A DNA stretch of 64,000 nt from Oscillospiraceae bacterium (GCA_015067215.1 SVMW01000010.1:1-64000); one strand, 5' to 3'; shown: positions 28,380-37,253, counted from the stretch's first letter. Program-made: numbers and translations. The notes: generated by a model not told the origin, from the sequence alone.

Positions 28380-29231
28380 ATGAACAAGAATGTTGTACTG
28401 CTTGCAGAGACGGGCTCTGATATTACACCGGAAATCGCAGCAAAATATGGAATTTATATTGTACCGATGCATGTTCAGCTTGGCAATATAACAAAGGATG
28501 ACGGAACTTTTCCGCCTGAAGAAGTTTGTGAATATTACGAAAAAACAGGTGAAGTTCCAAAGACAAGCGGCTCTACACCTGAAGACTTTGAAATTATTCT
28601 TAACAGAATTCATGCAGAACATCCCGATAAACACATTTTCTACCTTGCTTATTCTGCAGTTACAACCTGTTCATATCACAGTTGCTGCATTGCAAGTGAA
28701 GAAAGAGATTATGTAACCTGTTTTGACACAAAGCAGGTATCTGTCGGTCAGGCTGCATTTGTAATTGAAGTTGCAGAATATCTCAATGCCAATCCTGATG
28801 CAGCAATTGAGCAGGCAGTTGCATTTGCACAGTCTCTTATGAGCAAAGTTCACATGGCGTTTATTCCTGAAAATCTTGACTATCTCCGTGCAGGAGGTCG
28901 CGTAAGCAATGTTGCAGCAATTATCGGTAACCTTATCGGTCTGCATCCGTGTATCGAAATTGAAGACGGATATCTCCTTGCCAAAAAGAAATACCGCGGC
29001 TCATTTACACGCGTACTGCCACAGCTTATAAAGGAACACAGTGAAAAATTTAATCTCTGCAAAGATAAAATTTACTTTATCTGGACTCCTGGTTTCAGCG
29101 ATGAACTTAAGGAAATTGTTGACAATACAGCAAAAGAACTTGGCTACAGACAGATTATCTGGATGAAAACAGGCTGTGTAATCACTTGTCACGGTGGCAA
29201 AGGTGCATTTGGTGTAGTTGGTTTTAACTGA
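28380..29231 (+). CDS. DegV family fatty-acid-binding protein
   Basis: A 283-residue cytoplasmic protein of the DegV family, which binds fatty acids (FakB-type) for delivery to a fatty-acid kinase. ETGSDITPE at the start, TSGSTPEDF (the conserved TSxPS-like loop) and FIPENLDYLRAGGRVS are typical. GAGGAAT stands before the ATG at 28380, preferred over an in-frame start 15 bases upstream. No fakA is present in the window. Ligand is inferred from the family. Confidence 0.92.
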   Translation: MNKNVVLLAETGSDITPEIAAKYGIYIVPMHVQLGNITKDDGTFPPEEVCEYYEKTGEVPKTSGSTPEDFEIILNRIHAEHPDKHIFYLAYSAVTTCSYHSCCIASEERDYVTCFDTKQVSVGQAAFVIEVAEYLNANPDAAIEQAVAFAQSLMSKVHMAFIPENLDYLRAGGRVSNVAAIIGNLIGLHPCIEIEDGYLLAKKKYRGSFTRVLPQLIKEHSEKFNLCKDKIYFIWTPGFSDELKEIVDNTAKELGYRQIIWMKTGCVITCHGGKGAFGVVGFN

Positions 29232-29245
29232 TAGTTATATGTAAA

Positions 29246-29290
29246 CAAAAATCCACCGATGATTGATTTCATCGGTGGATAAGTTTTTAT
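29246..29290. terminator. Bidirectional terminator
   Basis: ATCCACCGATGA / TCATCGGTGGAT hairpin between the convergent degV-like and mscS-like genes. Confidence 0.88.
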
Positions 29291-29300
29291 TAAGAAAGAT

Positions 29301-30383
29301 TTATTGATTGTCAACTATAATTGTCTGTGTATTGTATGCAAAATCTGTTCCGTTTGATTCTACAACATCCATAATCATATACTGAATTTCTTCTTTAAGG
29401 GCAAAATAATCTGCAGCGCCTGTCAGATAAGTGTGATACTGCACCACAATGTCAAGGCTGGAAGCATTGAAGTTGTCAAACCATACCATTATATTGTCTT
29501 TTTTGATGGAATCATAAGACATAAGTCTGGTTTTGATATCATCGCAGATTTTCTGCAGGGTTTCTTTTCTTGTGGAATATACAAGACCAATTGTTATTCT
29601 TGTTTTTCTCACATTCATTTTGGCCCAGTTTGTAACACTGTCACCGCCAAGTTTTGAGTTGGGAACAGAAATGAGGGCGTTGTCAAATGTCCTTATTCTG
29701 CAGGAACGGAAACTCATTTCTTCCACAATACCTTCCATACCGCCAACACTTATCCAGTCACCGATTGCAAAAGGTTTGTCAAAAAGAATTACAATGCCGG
29801 AAAACAGGTTGCTTGCAGTATCCTGTGCAGCCAGGGCAAGAATAACACCGCCAAGACCAAGGCTGGCAAGAAGACCTGTTACATCAAAACCTACTTCTTT
29901 GAGAATAATTGCACAAACAAGGAACATAACAATAATTTTGCCTATTTTGATGAAAAACGTAAGTATTGTTCTGTTTTCACTGTTTTCAAATCTTTTTGAA
30001 AAATACTGAATACTGTCAACAAGGTTAACAGCAAGCATACCGACAATGGCAATTATGGCGATGCGATAAACTTTAACTGCAAAAGCATCAATAACAGCTG
30101 CAAGGGCAGGGCTGAATGGTAAAATAAGCACAGCTGCAAGCAGACCGGTTAACTGGATAAACAGCTTTACAGGTTTTGCAAGGCTTTTGCTGATTGCTTT
30201 TTTGATATTGGCGTCCTGGTTTTTAAACAGTTTTTGGGTAATAACATCAGATTTCTTGCTGAGAAGATTGCCGATGCTGCCGGACACAACACAAACAACA
30301 GCAGCGATAACAATATAAACAAGTACTCCGGGAAGTGCGGTATAACCGAAAATTTTCAAATAAACATTTTCTAAAAAATTCAT
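29301..30383 (-). CDS. Small-conductance mechanosensitive channel (MscS family)
   Basis: A 360-residue membrane protein with about five helices in the first 190 residues and a soluble MscS beta/alpha-beta vestibule behind. The pore helix LLASLGLGGVILALAAQDTASNLFSG (split here as LLASLGLGGVILALAAQ plus DTASNLFSG) and FDKPFAIGDWISVGGMEGIVEEM are the family signature. It gates on membrane tension to relieve osmotic stress. GGAGG precedes the ATG. Slightly longer at the N terminus than E. coli MscS (286). Confidence 0.94.
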   Translation of the reverse strand: MNFLENVYLKIFGYTALPGVLVYIVIAAVVCVVSGSIGNLLSKKSDVITQKLFKNQDANIKKAISKSLAKPVKLFIQLTGLLAAVLILPFSPALAAVIDAFAVKVYRIAIIAIVGMLAVNLVDSIQYFSKRFENSENRTILTFFIKIGKIIVMFLVCAIILKEVGFDVTGLLASLGLGGVILALAAQDTASNLFSGIVILFDKPFAIGDWISVGGMEGIVEEMSFRSCRIRTFDNALISVPNSKLGGDSVTNWAKMNVRKTRITIGLVYSTRKETLQKICDDIKTRLMSYDSIKKDNIMVWFDNFNASSLDIVVQYHTYLTGAADYFALKEEIQYMIMDVVESNGTDFAYNTQTIIVDNQ

Positions 30384-30473
30384 AGTAAAAATACCTCCAG
30401 AAATATTTTATCAGCAAAGAAAAGATATATCAATAAAAGATCGTGTTTTTCACAAATATGTATATAAAACAGG

Positions 30474-30502
30474 TTGACAATTGTGTATGTTATATATATT
30501 AT
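30474..30502 (+). promoter_or_regulatory. Promoter of ribU
   Basis: TTGACA (30474-30479), 17 bases, TATTAT (30497-30502). Confidence 0.8.
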
Positions 30503-30514
30503 ATTAGTGTAAAG

Positions 30515-30628
30515 TCTGTTTCAGGGCGAGGTGCAATTCCTCACCGGTGGTATAGCCCACGACCGCTTTTAGCGCTGATTTGGTGAAATTCCAAAGCCGA
30601 CGGTATAGTCCGGATGAAAGATGCAGCT
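30515..30628 (+). ncRNA. FMN riboswitch (RFN element)
   Basis: Contains the conserved RFN blocks in order: TTCAGGGCGAGGTGCAATTC, CCTCACCGGTGGTATAG, CCCACGA, GATTTGGTGAAATTCC, AAAGCCGACGGTATAGTCC and GGATGAAAGATGCAG. A terminator follows at 30645-30680, so FMN binding should stop transcription of ribU. Confidence 0.97.
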
Positions 30629-30644
30629 TGTTTTGTATGATTTA

Positions 30645-30682
30645 AAGCCCTGATTGTTCTACAGTCAGGGTTTTTGTTTTCG
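30645..30682 (+). terminator. FMN riboswitch terminator
   Basis: GCCCTGATTGT / ACAGTCAGGGT (one G-T pair) then TTTTTGTTTT, between aptamer and ribU. Confidence 0.88.
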
Positions 30683-30737
30683 AAAGCTAACACTCTAAAA
30701 ACAGACCTCTAATTATTATTTTACGGAGGCTTTCCAG

Positions 30738-31331
30738 ATGAAAAAAAGAACAGATACCAGAAAATTGACATCAGTTGCAATGCTTTCTGCAGTTTCAACA
30801 GTGCTTATGTTTTTCAGCTTTAATGTACCGCTTATGCCAAGCTTTATAAAAATGGACCTGTCGGAACTTCCAGCACTTATTGCAGCATTCACATTCGGCC
30901 CGGTTTCAGGTGTGGCGGTATGCTTTATCAAAAACCTTGTAAATGTATTTTTTACAACAACAGGCGGTGTGGGTGAACTTTCCAACTTCCTGCTTGGTAC
31001 AATGTTTGTGGCACCTGCAGGGTTCATCTATCAGAAAATGAGAACCAAAAAAGGAGCAATGATTGCATCTGTTATCGGCGCGGCAACAATGGCAGTGCTT
31101 TCAATTTTTACAAACTACTACATCACATATCCTGTATATGCAAATCTTATGGCTCCAATGGAAGCTATCATCGGTGCATACAGAGCAATCAACCCTAATG
31201 TTGAAACACTCATTGATGCACTTGTATGGTTCAATATGCCATATACATTTATCAAAGGTATGCTCAGCGTAGTAATTACAATGCTCATCTATAAACCGCT
31301 TGCACCGATACTTCGTGGTAAAAAGCACTAA
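30738..31331 (+). CDS. ribU: Riboflavin ECF transporter S component
   Basis: A 197-residue membrane protein with six helices; the substrate-binding subunit of an energy-coupling-factor importer for riboflavin. The N-terminal Arg-containing segment (RKLTSVAMLSAVSTVLMFF), KMDLSELPALIAAFTFGP and FFTTTGGVGELSNFLLG are typical of RibU. The FMN riboswitch in front fixes the substrate with good confidence. The ECF ATPases and T protein must be encoded elsewhere. GGAGG precedes the ATG. Confidence 0.94.
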   Translation: MKKRTDTRKLTSVAMLSAVSTVLMFFSFNVPLMPSFIKMDLSELPALIAAFTFGPVSGVAVCFIKNLVNVFFTTTGGVGELSNFLLGTMFVAPAGFIYQKMRTKKGAMIASVIGAATMAVLSIFTNYYITYPVYANLMAPMEAIIGAYRAINPNVETLIDALVWFNMPYTFIKGMLSVVITMLIYKPLAPILRGKKH

Positions 31332-31339
31332 AAAAACAG

Positions 31340-31368
31340 TTGACAAATTATACATAATGACGTATAAT
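31340..31368 (+). promoter_or_regulatory. Promoter of metK
   Basis: Perfect consensus: TTGACA (31340-31345), 17 bases, TATAAT (31363-31368). Confidence 0.9.
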
Positions 31369-31390
31369 ACTATTCGCAAATTGAATTTAA

Positions 31391-31485
31391 CTTATTAAGA
31401 GAGACAGAGGGAATTGGCCCAGTGAAGTCCGGCAACCTGCATTAAGCAAGGTGCTAAATCCAACGGTAAAAAACCGAGAGATAAG
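31391..31485 (+). ncRNA. SAM-I (S-box) riboswitch
   Basis: CTTATTAAGAGAG pairs with GAGAGATAAG as P1. Between them are GAGGGAATTGGCCC, GTGAAGTCCGGCAACC and GCAAGGTGCTAAATCC, the conserved S-box core. A hairpin with T-run follows at 31493-31525, so SAM should repress metK. Confidence 0.97.
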
Positions 31486-31492
31486 TATTTAC

Positions 31493-31527
31493 AGCTCACA
31501 GGTTTTTGCCTGCGAGCTTTTTTATTG
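31493..31527 (+). terminator. SAM riboswitch terminator
   Basis: AGCTCACAGG / CCTGCGAGCT hairpin with one mismatch, then TTTTTTATT. Confidence 0.88.
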
Positions 31528-31581
31528 TTTAAAAGTTAAGTTCTACATACACATTGTTATTATTCAAAAGGAGAAAAGATT

Positions 31582-32727
31582 ATGGCAAAAATGTTATTCA
31601 CATCTGAATCTGTAACTGAAGGTCATCCTGATAAAATTGCTGACCAGATTTCCGACGCAGTACTTGACGCTATCCTTGCAAAAGACCCTAACGGCCGTGT
31701 TGCATGCGAAACAACAGTTACAACAGGTATGGTTTTCTGTATGGGTGAAATCACAACAAACTGTTATGTTGATTTTCCAAAAATCGCAAGAAAAGTAGTT
31801 GAAGAAATTGGCTACACACGTGCAAAATTCGGCTTTGACAGCGAAACAGTTGCTGTTCTTACAGCTATTGATGAACAGTCTGCTGACATTGCATTGGGCA
31901 CAAATGACACAGTTGGCGGTGCTGGCGACCAGGGTATGATGTTCGGTTTTGCTTGTGACGAAACACCTGAACTTATGCCAATGCCAATCTCTCTTGCACA
32001 CAAACTTGCAAAGAGACTTTCTGAAGTAAGAAAAACAGGCGTTGTTGATTACCTCAGACCAGACGGTAAAACACAGGTTACAATCGAATACAACGACGGT
32101 GTTCCAACAAGAGTTGATACAGTTGTTCTTTCCACACAGCATGGTCCTGAAGCAACACATGAACAGATTGAAAAAGATATGATTGAACATGTTATCAAAC
32201 CAATCATTCCTGCACATCTTCTTGATGAAAACACAAAATATCATATCAACCCAACAGGCCGTTTTGTTGTAGGTGGCCCACAGGGTGACTCCGGTCTTAC
32301 AGGCAGAAAAATCATCGTTGATACATACGGCGGTTACGCACGTCACGGCGGCGGTGCATTCTCCGGCAAAGACCCAACAAAAGTTGACCGCAGTGCTGCA
32401 TACGCTGCAAGATATGTTGCTAAAAACATTGTAGCAGCTGGTCTTGCTAAAAAATGCGAAGTTCAGATTGCTTACGCTATCGGCGTTGCAGAACCTGTTT
32501 CTGTTCTTGTTGACACATTCGGCACAAGCACAATCAGCGAAGAAAAAATCTCTGAAGCAGTAAGCAAAGTATTTGACCTTCGCCCACAGGCAATTATTGA
32601 AACACTTGATCTCAGAAAACCAATCTACCGTCAGCTTGCAGCTTATGGTCATATCGGTCGTGAAGACCTTGGTGTTAACTGGGAAAAAACAGACAAAGTG
32701 GAAGCTTTGCTGGCAGCAGTTAAATAA
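31582..32727 (+). CDS. metK: S-adenosylmethionine synthase
   Basis: A 381-residue methionine adenosyltransferase making SAM from methionine and ATP. Signature segments are present: [21 protein letters not shown] at the start (His and Asp of the active site), [12 protein letters not shown], and [19 protein letters not shown]. Codon bias is strong, as for highly expressed genes. AAGGAG precedes the ATG. It is controlled by the upstream SAM-I riboswitch, giving product feedback. Confidence 0.98.
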   Translation: MAKMLFTSESVTEGHPDKIADQISDAVLDAILAKDPNGRVACETTVTTGMVFCMGEITTNCYVDFPKIARKVVEEIGYTRAKFGFDSETVAVLTAIDEQSADIALGTNDTVGGAGDQGMMFGFACDETPELMPMPISLAHKLAKRLSEVRKTGVVDYLRPDGKTQVTIEYNDGVPTRVDTVVLSTQHGPEATHEQIEKDMIEHVIKPIIPAHLLDENTKYHINPTGRFVVGGPQGDSGLTGRKIIVDTYGGYARHGGGAFSGKDPTKVDRSAAYAARYVAKNIVAAGLAKKCEVQIAYAIGVAEPVSVLVDTFGTSTISEEKISEAVSKVFDLRPQAIIETLDLRKPIYRQLAAYGHIGREDLGVNWEKTDKVEALLAAVK

Positions 32728-32737
32728 TTTAACAAGT

Positions 32738-32770
32738 TTACCGCAGACTTTACCGTCTGCGGTTTTTTGT
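32738..32770 (+). terminator. metK terminator
   Basis: ACCGCAGAC / GTCTGCGGT hairpin then TTTTTTGTTG. Confidence 0.9.
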
Positions 32771-32798
32771 TGCATAAAACAGTGTTTAAATATATACT
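32770..32798 (+). promoter_or_regulatory. Candidate promoter of cadD
   Basis: TTGCAT (32770-32775), 17 bases, TATACT (32793-32798). It would start RNA near 32804-32806, within or just after the 5' arm of the leader structure below. Confidence 0.5.
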
Positions 32799-32799
32799 G

Positions 32800-32873
32800 T
32801 CAGTGAGGCTCCTGCTGTTAAGGAGTTCCACCAAAGGCGGTGAGAGAAAACACTGAGGAATGAAAGGTCTGAT
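32800..32873 (+). promoter_or_regulatory. Structured leader upstream of cadD
   Basis: TCAGTG (32800-32805) is complementary to CACTGA (32851-32856), enclosing two smaller hairpins: CTCCT/AGGAG (32809-32825) and CACC/GGTG (32829-32842). Together they would form a compact three-way junction whose 3' arm lies just ahead of the AAAGG ribosome-binding site. I do not recognise it as a known riboswitch class. It may instead be a DNA operator if transcription begins inside the first arm. Confidence 0.45.
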
Positions 32874-33443
32874 ATGATTAATACAGTTATTACAGCAATT
32901 GTCGTTTTTATTGTCACAAATATTGATGATTTGCTTATCGATACAGTATTTTTTGCGCAGGCAGATGACAAAAACAAAACAAAGGCTGTTGTGCTTGGTA
33001 AATATCTTGGTATTGGCTTTATCACATTTGCAAGCTGTCTGTGTGCTGTTGTTCTGCAATCTGTTGTGCAGAAATATCTTTCGCTTCTTGGTATTGTTCC
33101 AATCATACTGGGTATAAAAATATGGCTTGATAAAGGCAATGATGATAAAACTGATACCGTATACAGCGGTAAAAGTCTGCTTGTTACAGTTGCCCTTGTC
33201 ACAATTTCATCAGGCGGAGACAATTTTGGCGTATATATCCCATTGTTTACAGTTTTCAGTACATTACAATTTGTGCTTACTGTGGCAGTGTTTGCAGTGC
33301 TTATTGCACTGTGGTGTATACTGGCAAAAAGGATTTCGGAATTTCCGGTATTTAAAAGTATTTTGCTGAAATATAAAGAAATTATTGTTCCGATAGTCCT
33401 GGTATTGCTTGGAATAAGTATACTTACAGGGGCTTTTGTATAA
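32874..33443 (+). CDS. CadD-family cadmium resistance transporter
   Basis: A 189-residue membrane protein with five or six helices, of the CadD family described from staphylococcal cadmium-resistance plasmids and distantly related to LysE. TNIDDLLIDTVFF in the first helix and TISSGGDNFGVYIPLF in the fourth carry the conserved acidic residues. Substrate in this organism (Cd, another cation, or an organic solute) is inferred only from the family. AAAGG precedes the ATG; no cadC/cadX regulator is adjacent, consistent with control by the leader. Confidence 0.85.
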   Translation: MINTVITAIVVFIVTNIDDLLIDTVFFAQADDKNKTKAVVLGKYLGIGFITFASCLCAVVLQSVVQKYLSLLGIVPIILGIKIWLDKGNDDKTDTVYSGKSLLVTVALVTISSGGDNFGVYIPLFTVFSTLQFVLTVAVFAVLIALWCILAKRISEFPVFKSILLKYKEIIVPIVLVLLGISILTGAFV

Positions 33444-33542
33444 CTTGAAACACAATGTAAAGTGTAAGTTGACATATTTCCACCTGCAATATGTAGACAT
33501 TTAAAATTTGATAGTTATACTGTTTTACAAGAGGTGATATAT

Positions 33543-34010
33543 ATGACTTTTGGCAAAAAAATATCAGAACTGCGCAAAGCAGCAGGGCTTTCGCAGGAAC
33601 AGTTCGGAGAAATGTTCGGTGTTTCAAGACAGTCAGTTTCTAAATGGGAATCGGACCAGACACTGCCTGAACTTGCAACAATTATTAAAATAGCAGACTT
33701 TTTCAGCATATCATTAGACGAACTGCTTTGCAGGGAAAATGTAAAAATTCAGGAGACGGAAAAGGTATTCAAAAAAACAGTAAAAAGCAATCAGCAATTC
33801 AGGCTTGGCTGCATGTTGATGTTTACCGGTCTGGTATTGACCTGTGTGCTTATGTATGTACAAAAAGATATGATAACATTTTGGGGAAATCCGTTAAGAA
33901 TGCTTGTAAAGACAGGAGAATGGACCGACTGGTTAATATATCTGCTTGTTTTATGGCCGGTTTTCAATGGATTTGGCATATGCTGGACAGCAATATATTC
34001 AAAAGATTAA
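33543..34010 (+). CDS. XRE-family regulator with C-terminal membrane segments
   Basis: A 155-residue protein with an N-terminal helix-turn-helix (about residues 4-58: ISELRKAAGLSQEQFGEMFGVSRQSVSKWE) followed by a short linker and two membrane helices (about 83-105 and 126-150). Membrane-tethered XRE proteins of this size are common in Firmicutes; signals are unknown. The ATG at 33543 follows GAGGTG at the right distance; an in-frame GTG nine bases earlier lies inside that RBS and is rejected. Confidence 0.88.
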   Translation: MTFGKKISELRKAAGLSQEQFGEMFGVSRQSVSKWESDQTLPELATIIKIADFFSISLDELLCRENVKIQETEKVFKKTVKSNQQFRLGCMLMFTGLVLTCVLMYVQKDMITFWGNPLRMLVKTGEWTDWLIYLLVLWPVFNGFGICWTAIYSKD

Positions 34011-34322
34011 TTATAAAAGAGCGGAAGTTCCGCAATGTCATTAAGTTAACAAAAAATATGTCATTCTGAGGCATTTATGCCGAAGAACCTCCCGGTTTAT
34101 AGGAACAGGGAGATTCTTTGCTACACTCAGAATGACATTTTAATTTATTATATTATGCAGATTTTATTGCATTCTCTTAACTCAATACCATTGGAAAGTT
34201 CCGTTATTTTTGTTTTTTTACAGCTGTTTTGCAAATTTTATTGTGAATTAAGTGGAATTGATGATATGTTTTGTGATATAATTAAAATATTAAATTGCGT
34301 AATAAAGAAAAGGTGATTTATT
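34011..34322. other. Intergenic region holding a palindromic repeat
   Basis: 312 bases without a protein gene: a GCGGAA/TTCCGC dyad at 34021-34033, the 81-base palindromic repeat at 34058-34138, then A+T-rich promoter sequence for glf. Confidence 0.6.
34058..34138. repeat. Imperfect palindrome, REP/MITE-like
   Basis: Outer arms ATGTCATTCTGAG (34058-34070) and CTCAGAATGACAT (34126-34138) are perfect over 13 bases. Inner arms CGAAGAACCTCCC (34081-34093) and GGGAGATTCTTTG (34108-34120) match at 11 of 13 positions. The whole unit can fold into one long hairpin. The TCATTCTGAG...GAAGAATCTC pattern resembles a dispersed palindromic repeat I know from gut bacterial genomes; no other copy is seen in this window. 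Confidence 0.65.
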
Positions 34323-35432
34323 GTGAATAAAAAATATGATTATCTTATTGTAGGTGCAGGTCTTTATGGTGCGGTTTTTGCATATGAAGCAAAAAAAGCG
34401 GGAAAAACTTGTCTGGTAATAGATAAACGCAGACATATAGCAGGAAATATCTATACATATGAATGTGAAGGCATAAATGTTCATCAGTATGGTGCACATA
34501 TCTTCCATACCAACAACAGGCAGGTTTGGAACTATGTAAATCAGTTTGCAGAGTTCAACCGCTATACCAACAGCCCGGTTGCAAACTATAACGGAGAAAT
34601 TTACAACCTGCCTTTCAACATGAATACCTTTAACAAAATGTGGGGTGTTATCACTCCGCAGCAGGCTGCAGAAAAAATTGAACAGCAGAGAAAAGAAGCA
34701 GGCATAACAGAACCTGAAAATCTTGAAGAACAGGCAATAAGCCTTGTTGGCACAGACATATACGAAAAACTTATCAAGGGTTATACACAGAAACAGTGGG
34801 GCAGACCTTGCAATGAACTTCCGTCTTTTATTATCAAACGCCTTCCTGTACGCTTCACATATGACAACAACTATTTCAATGCTTTGTATCAGGGCATACC
34901 TGTTGGGGGCTACACCAATATGGTGAAAAATATGCTGGAAGGTACAGAAATTAAGCTTGGTGTAGATTATCTTGAAAACAGGGAAGAACTGAACAAAATT
35001 GCAGAAAAAATAGTTTATACCGGCCCTGTTGATGAATATTTTGGTTATTGTTTAGGTGCATTGCAGTACCGAAGCGTACGTTTTGAAACAGAAACTCTTG
35101 ATATGGACAACTATCAGGGCAATGCGGTTGTTAACTACACTGATGCAGAAACCCCATATACCCGAATTATCGAGCATAAACATTTCGAATTCGGCACACA
35201 GCCAAAAACAATTATCAGCCGCGAATACAGTGCAGAATGGAAACAGGGTGATGAACCGTATTATCCTGTAAATGATGATGCAAACGGTGCATTGTATGCA
35301 AAATATAAAGAACTTGCTGATAAGGAAGCAAATGTGATTTTTGGCGGACGTCTTGGCGAATATAAATATTACGATATGGACAAGGTTATTGAGGTTGCAC
35401 TGGATGTTGCAGCAAAGGAACTTTGTAAATAA
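34323..35432 (+). CDS. glf: UDP-galactopyranose mutase
   Basis: A 369-residue FAD enzyme converting UDP-galactopyranose to UDP-galactofuranose for surface glycans. It starts with a dinucleotide-binding VGAGLYGAVFA, followed by the family stretches CLVIDKRRHIAGNIYT, YGAHIFHTN and GYTQKQWGRP. The start is GTG with AAAGGTG upstream. A nucleotidyltransferase gene follows 97 bases later with its own promoter, but galactofuranosyltransferases are not in the window. Confidence 0.97.
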   Translation: MNKKYDYLIVGAGLYGAVFAYEAKKAGKTCLVIDKRRHIAGNIYTYECEGINVHQYGAHIFHTNNRQVWNYVNQFAEFNRYTNSPVANYNGEIYNLPFNMNTFNKMWGVITPQQAAEKIEQQRKEAGITEPENLEEQAISLVGTDIYEKLIKGYTQKQWGRPCNELPSFIIKRLPVRFTYDNNYFNALYQGIPVGGYTNMVKNMLEGTEIKLGVDYLENREELNKIAEKIVYTGPVDEYFGYCLGALQYRSVRFETETLDMDNYQGNAVVNYTDAETPYTRIIEHKHFEFGTQPKTIISREYSAEWKQGDEPYYPVNDDANGALYAKYKELADKEANVIFGGRLGEYKYYDMDKVIEVALDVAAKELCK

Positions 35433-35465
35433 GGCATGATATATATTTTCAGACAGTAAATATAC

Positions 35466-35494
35466 TTGAGATTAAGCATATGATTTAATATTAT
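35466..35494 (+). promoter_or_regulatory. Promoter of the nucleotidyltransferase gene
   Basis: TTGAGA (35466-35471), 17 bases, TATTAT (35489-35494). Confidence 0.6.
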
Positions 35495-35529
35495 AAATTA
35501 TCAGAATAATCGTTTAACAGGAGAAAACA

Positions 35530-36447
35530 ATGAAAACAACATTATTGATTATGGCTGCAGGCATCGGTTCCCGCTATGGCGCCGGCATCAAACAACTTGC
35601 ACAGGTTGGTCCTACAGGCGAAATTATTATGGACTATTCCATTTACGATGCAATCAAAGCGGGTTTTAACAAAATTGTGTTTATTATCCGCAAAGATATT
35701 GAAGAAGATTTTAAGCAGATTATCGGTGAAAGAATTGAAAAAATCTGCAATGAAATCGGAGTAGAAGTTGATTATACATTCCAGTGTCTGGAAAATATTC
35801 CTGAAGGCATAAAAGTTCCTGAAGGCAGAACAAAACCATGGGGTACAGGCCACGCAGTGCTTGCTGCAAAGGATATTGTAAAAGAACCTTTTGCTGTTAT
35901 CAATGCTGATGACTATTACGGCAAGGAAGCATTTACAAAAATTCACGATTTTCTGGTAAGTGATCAGCTTAAAGCAAATGCATTCTGCATGGCAGGATTT
36001 ATACTTAAAAACACTCTCAGCGACAACGGCGGCGTTACAAGAGGTATCTGTCAGGTTGATGACAACGGATATCTTACCGATGTTGTTGAAACATCCGATA
36101 TTGTAAAGGTTGGCAATGGTGCACAGACAAAAGGCGTGGAAGTTGATGTGGAAAGCCTTGTTTCTATGAATATGTGGGGGCTTTCTCCTGAATTTATGGA
36201 TATGCTGGTAACAGGTTTTGATGAGTTTTTTAAAACTGTGGATGCAAATCCTCTTAAAGCGGAATACCTTCTTCCAATTTATATAGGACAACTTTTAAGG
36301 GAAAACAAGGTTTCTGTAAAGGTCCTTTCCACAAAAGATACCTGGTTTGGTGTTACATATCAGGAAGATAAGGATTATGTGGTAGGCGAGTTCAGAAAAC
36401 TTATTGAAGCCGGTGTTTACAAAGCAGACCTGTTCAGCGATTTATAA
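35530..36447 (+). CDS. Sugar-nucleotidyltransferase family protein
   Basis: A 305-residue Rossmann-type NDP-sugar pyrophosphorylase. The activation loop MAAGIGSRYGAGIKQL (8-23) and the metal-site Asp in VINADDYYG are conserved, and PWGTGHAVLAAK matches the substrate loop. It is shorter than GalU/RmlA-regulated forms and belongs to a clostridial group of unknown sugar specificity. AGGAG precedes the ATG. It may supply activated sugars or phosphocholine-like groups for surface polymers. Confidence 0.85.
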   Translation: MKTTLLIMAAGIGSRYGAGIKQLAQVGPTGEIIMDYSIYDAIKAGFNKIVFIIRKDIEEDFKQIIGERIEKICNEIGVEVDYTFQCLENIPEGIKVPEGRTKPWGTGHAVLAAKDIVKEPFAVINADDYYGKEAFTKIHDFLVSDQLKANAFCMAGFILKNTLSDNGGVTRGICQVDDNGYLTDVVETSDIVKVGNGAQTKGVEVDVESLVSMNMWGLSPEFMDMLVTGFDEFFKTVDANPLKAEYLLPIYIGQLLRENKVSVKVLSTKDTWFGVTYQEDKDYVVGEFRKLIEAGVYKADLFSDL

Positions 36448-36456
36448 TAACAAAAA

Positions 36457-36495
36457 TAAAGGTTTGGGTATCATGTGATACTCAAACCTTTTTGT
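36457..36495. terminator. Bidirectional terminator
   Basis: AAAGGTTTGGGTATCA / TGATACTCAAACCTTT hairpin between convergent genes, A-run before and T-run after. Confidence 0.88.
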
Positions 36496-36530
36496 TTATA
36501 TAAATTTGCCGGTGTATAAATGCTGTATTT

Positions 36531-37253
36531 TTATCCGTGATTGTCAACAATCAGCATGTTCATCTTCTGCCAGCGTTTAAGTTCCTTGTTTGTGAAAAGC
36601 AGATGCTGTTTAAGATCTTCAGTAGCTTCCTGAGGTGTAAGCGTAACCAGACATTTGAATGCGCAAGGGCTGAGGTCGGCACTGGAAATTCCGCACAGCA
36701 GACCTTCGGTAAAGTCTCGCAGCTCAAGAGGATTAAAAATATACAGAAGGTCTTCCTCCAGCTTGTTGTACTGGTTTACAAAGGAAAAACGGATTAGAGT
36801 GTCGCTGTAAAGCACCTTGCCGCTGTAATAAACTTCGCTTACACGGCCTGTAGGGGTAACGGAACGTATGGAAAGTGAAGCCTCAAAACAACCGTCGTTT
36901 TCAGCGTTTTTGTGCACGTCAATAATACCGTCTTTAAGTCGGTTGTATCTTCCGTCATAAAAATAAAAATACAGTCTTTCGGCGTGGAAAAACGGACTTC
37001 TGCCACTGTAGTCAACAGTTACACAGGGTTTGCTTTTCTGTGGACGATAGTCGGTCAGCTGGTTTAAATCAACGTCAAGTGCACTGCTTATGTCATATAA
37101 TGTTTCTATATCCAGCGTTATTTCTCCTGTTTCGTACTTGCTTACAGTGGCACGGCTTTTATGTATTGCATCAGCCAGCTGCTGCAGTGTAAGACCTTTC
37201 ATTCTTCTGTAGTTTCTCACGCGGGAACCAATGTGAACATTTATTTCATTCAT
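36531..37253 (-). CDS. XRE-family transcriptional regulator
   Basis: A 240-residue protein: helix-turn-helix at about residues 4-60 (RVRNYRRMKGLTLQQLADAI..SRATVSKYETGEI) and a 175-residue C-terminal domain that I cannot assign. The latter may sense a ligand. GAGGA precedes the ATG at 37253; a TTG five codons earlier is rejected. It is divergent from an NSS transporter, and three GTTTCTT-type half-sites lie in the shared region, so it probably regulates itself and the transporter. Confidence 0.87.
   Translation of the reverse strand: MNEINVHIGSRVRNYRRMKGLTLQQLADAIHKSRATVSKYETGEITLDIETLYDISSALDVDLNQLTDYRPQKSKPCVTVDYSGRSPFFHAERLYFYFYDGRYNRLKDGIIDVHKNAENDGCFEASLSIRSVTPTGRVSEVYYSGKVLYSDTLIRFSFVNQYNKLEEDLLYIFNPLELRDFTEGLLCGISSADLSPCAFKCLVTLTPQEATEDLKQHLLFTNKELKRWQKMNMLIVDNHG

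Larger units (their letters stand above)
30384..30737 (+). other. ribU leader region
   Basis: 354 bases without a protein gene: the mscS promoter side, then a promoter, FMN riboswitch and terminator for ribU (listed separately). Confidence 0.8.

Noticed and set aside
31594-32775. 393-codon open frame antisense to metK
   Set aside because: Same artefact: Cys/Asn/Phe-rich antisense of a codon-biased gene, with no RBS and no recognisable domain.
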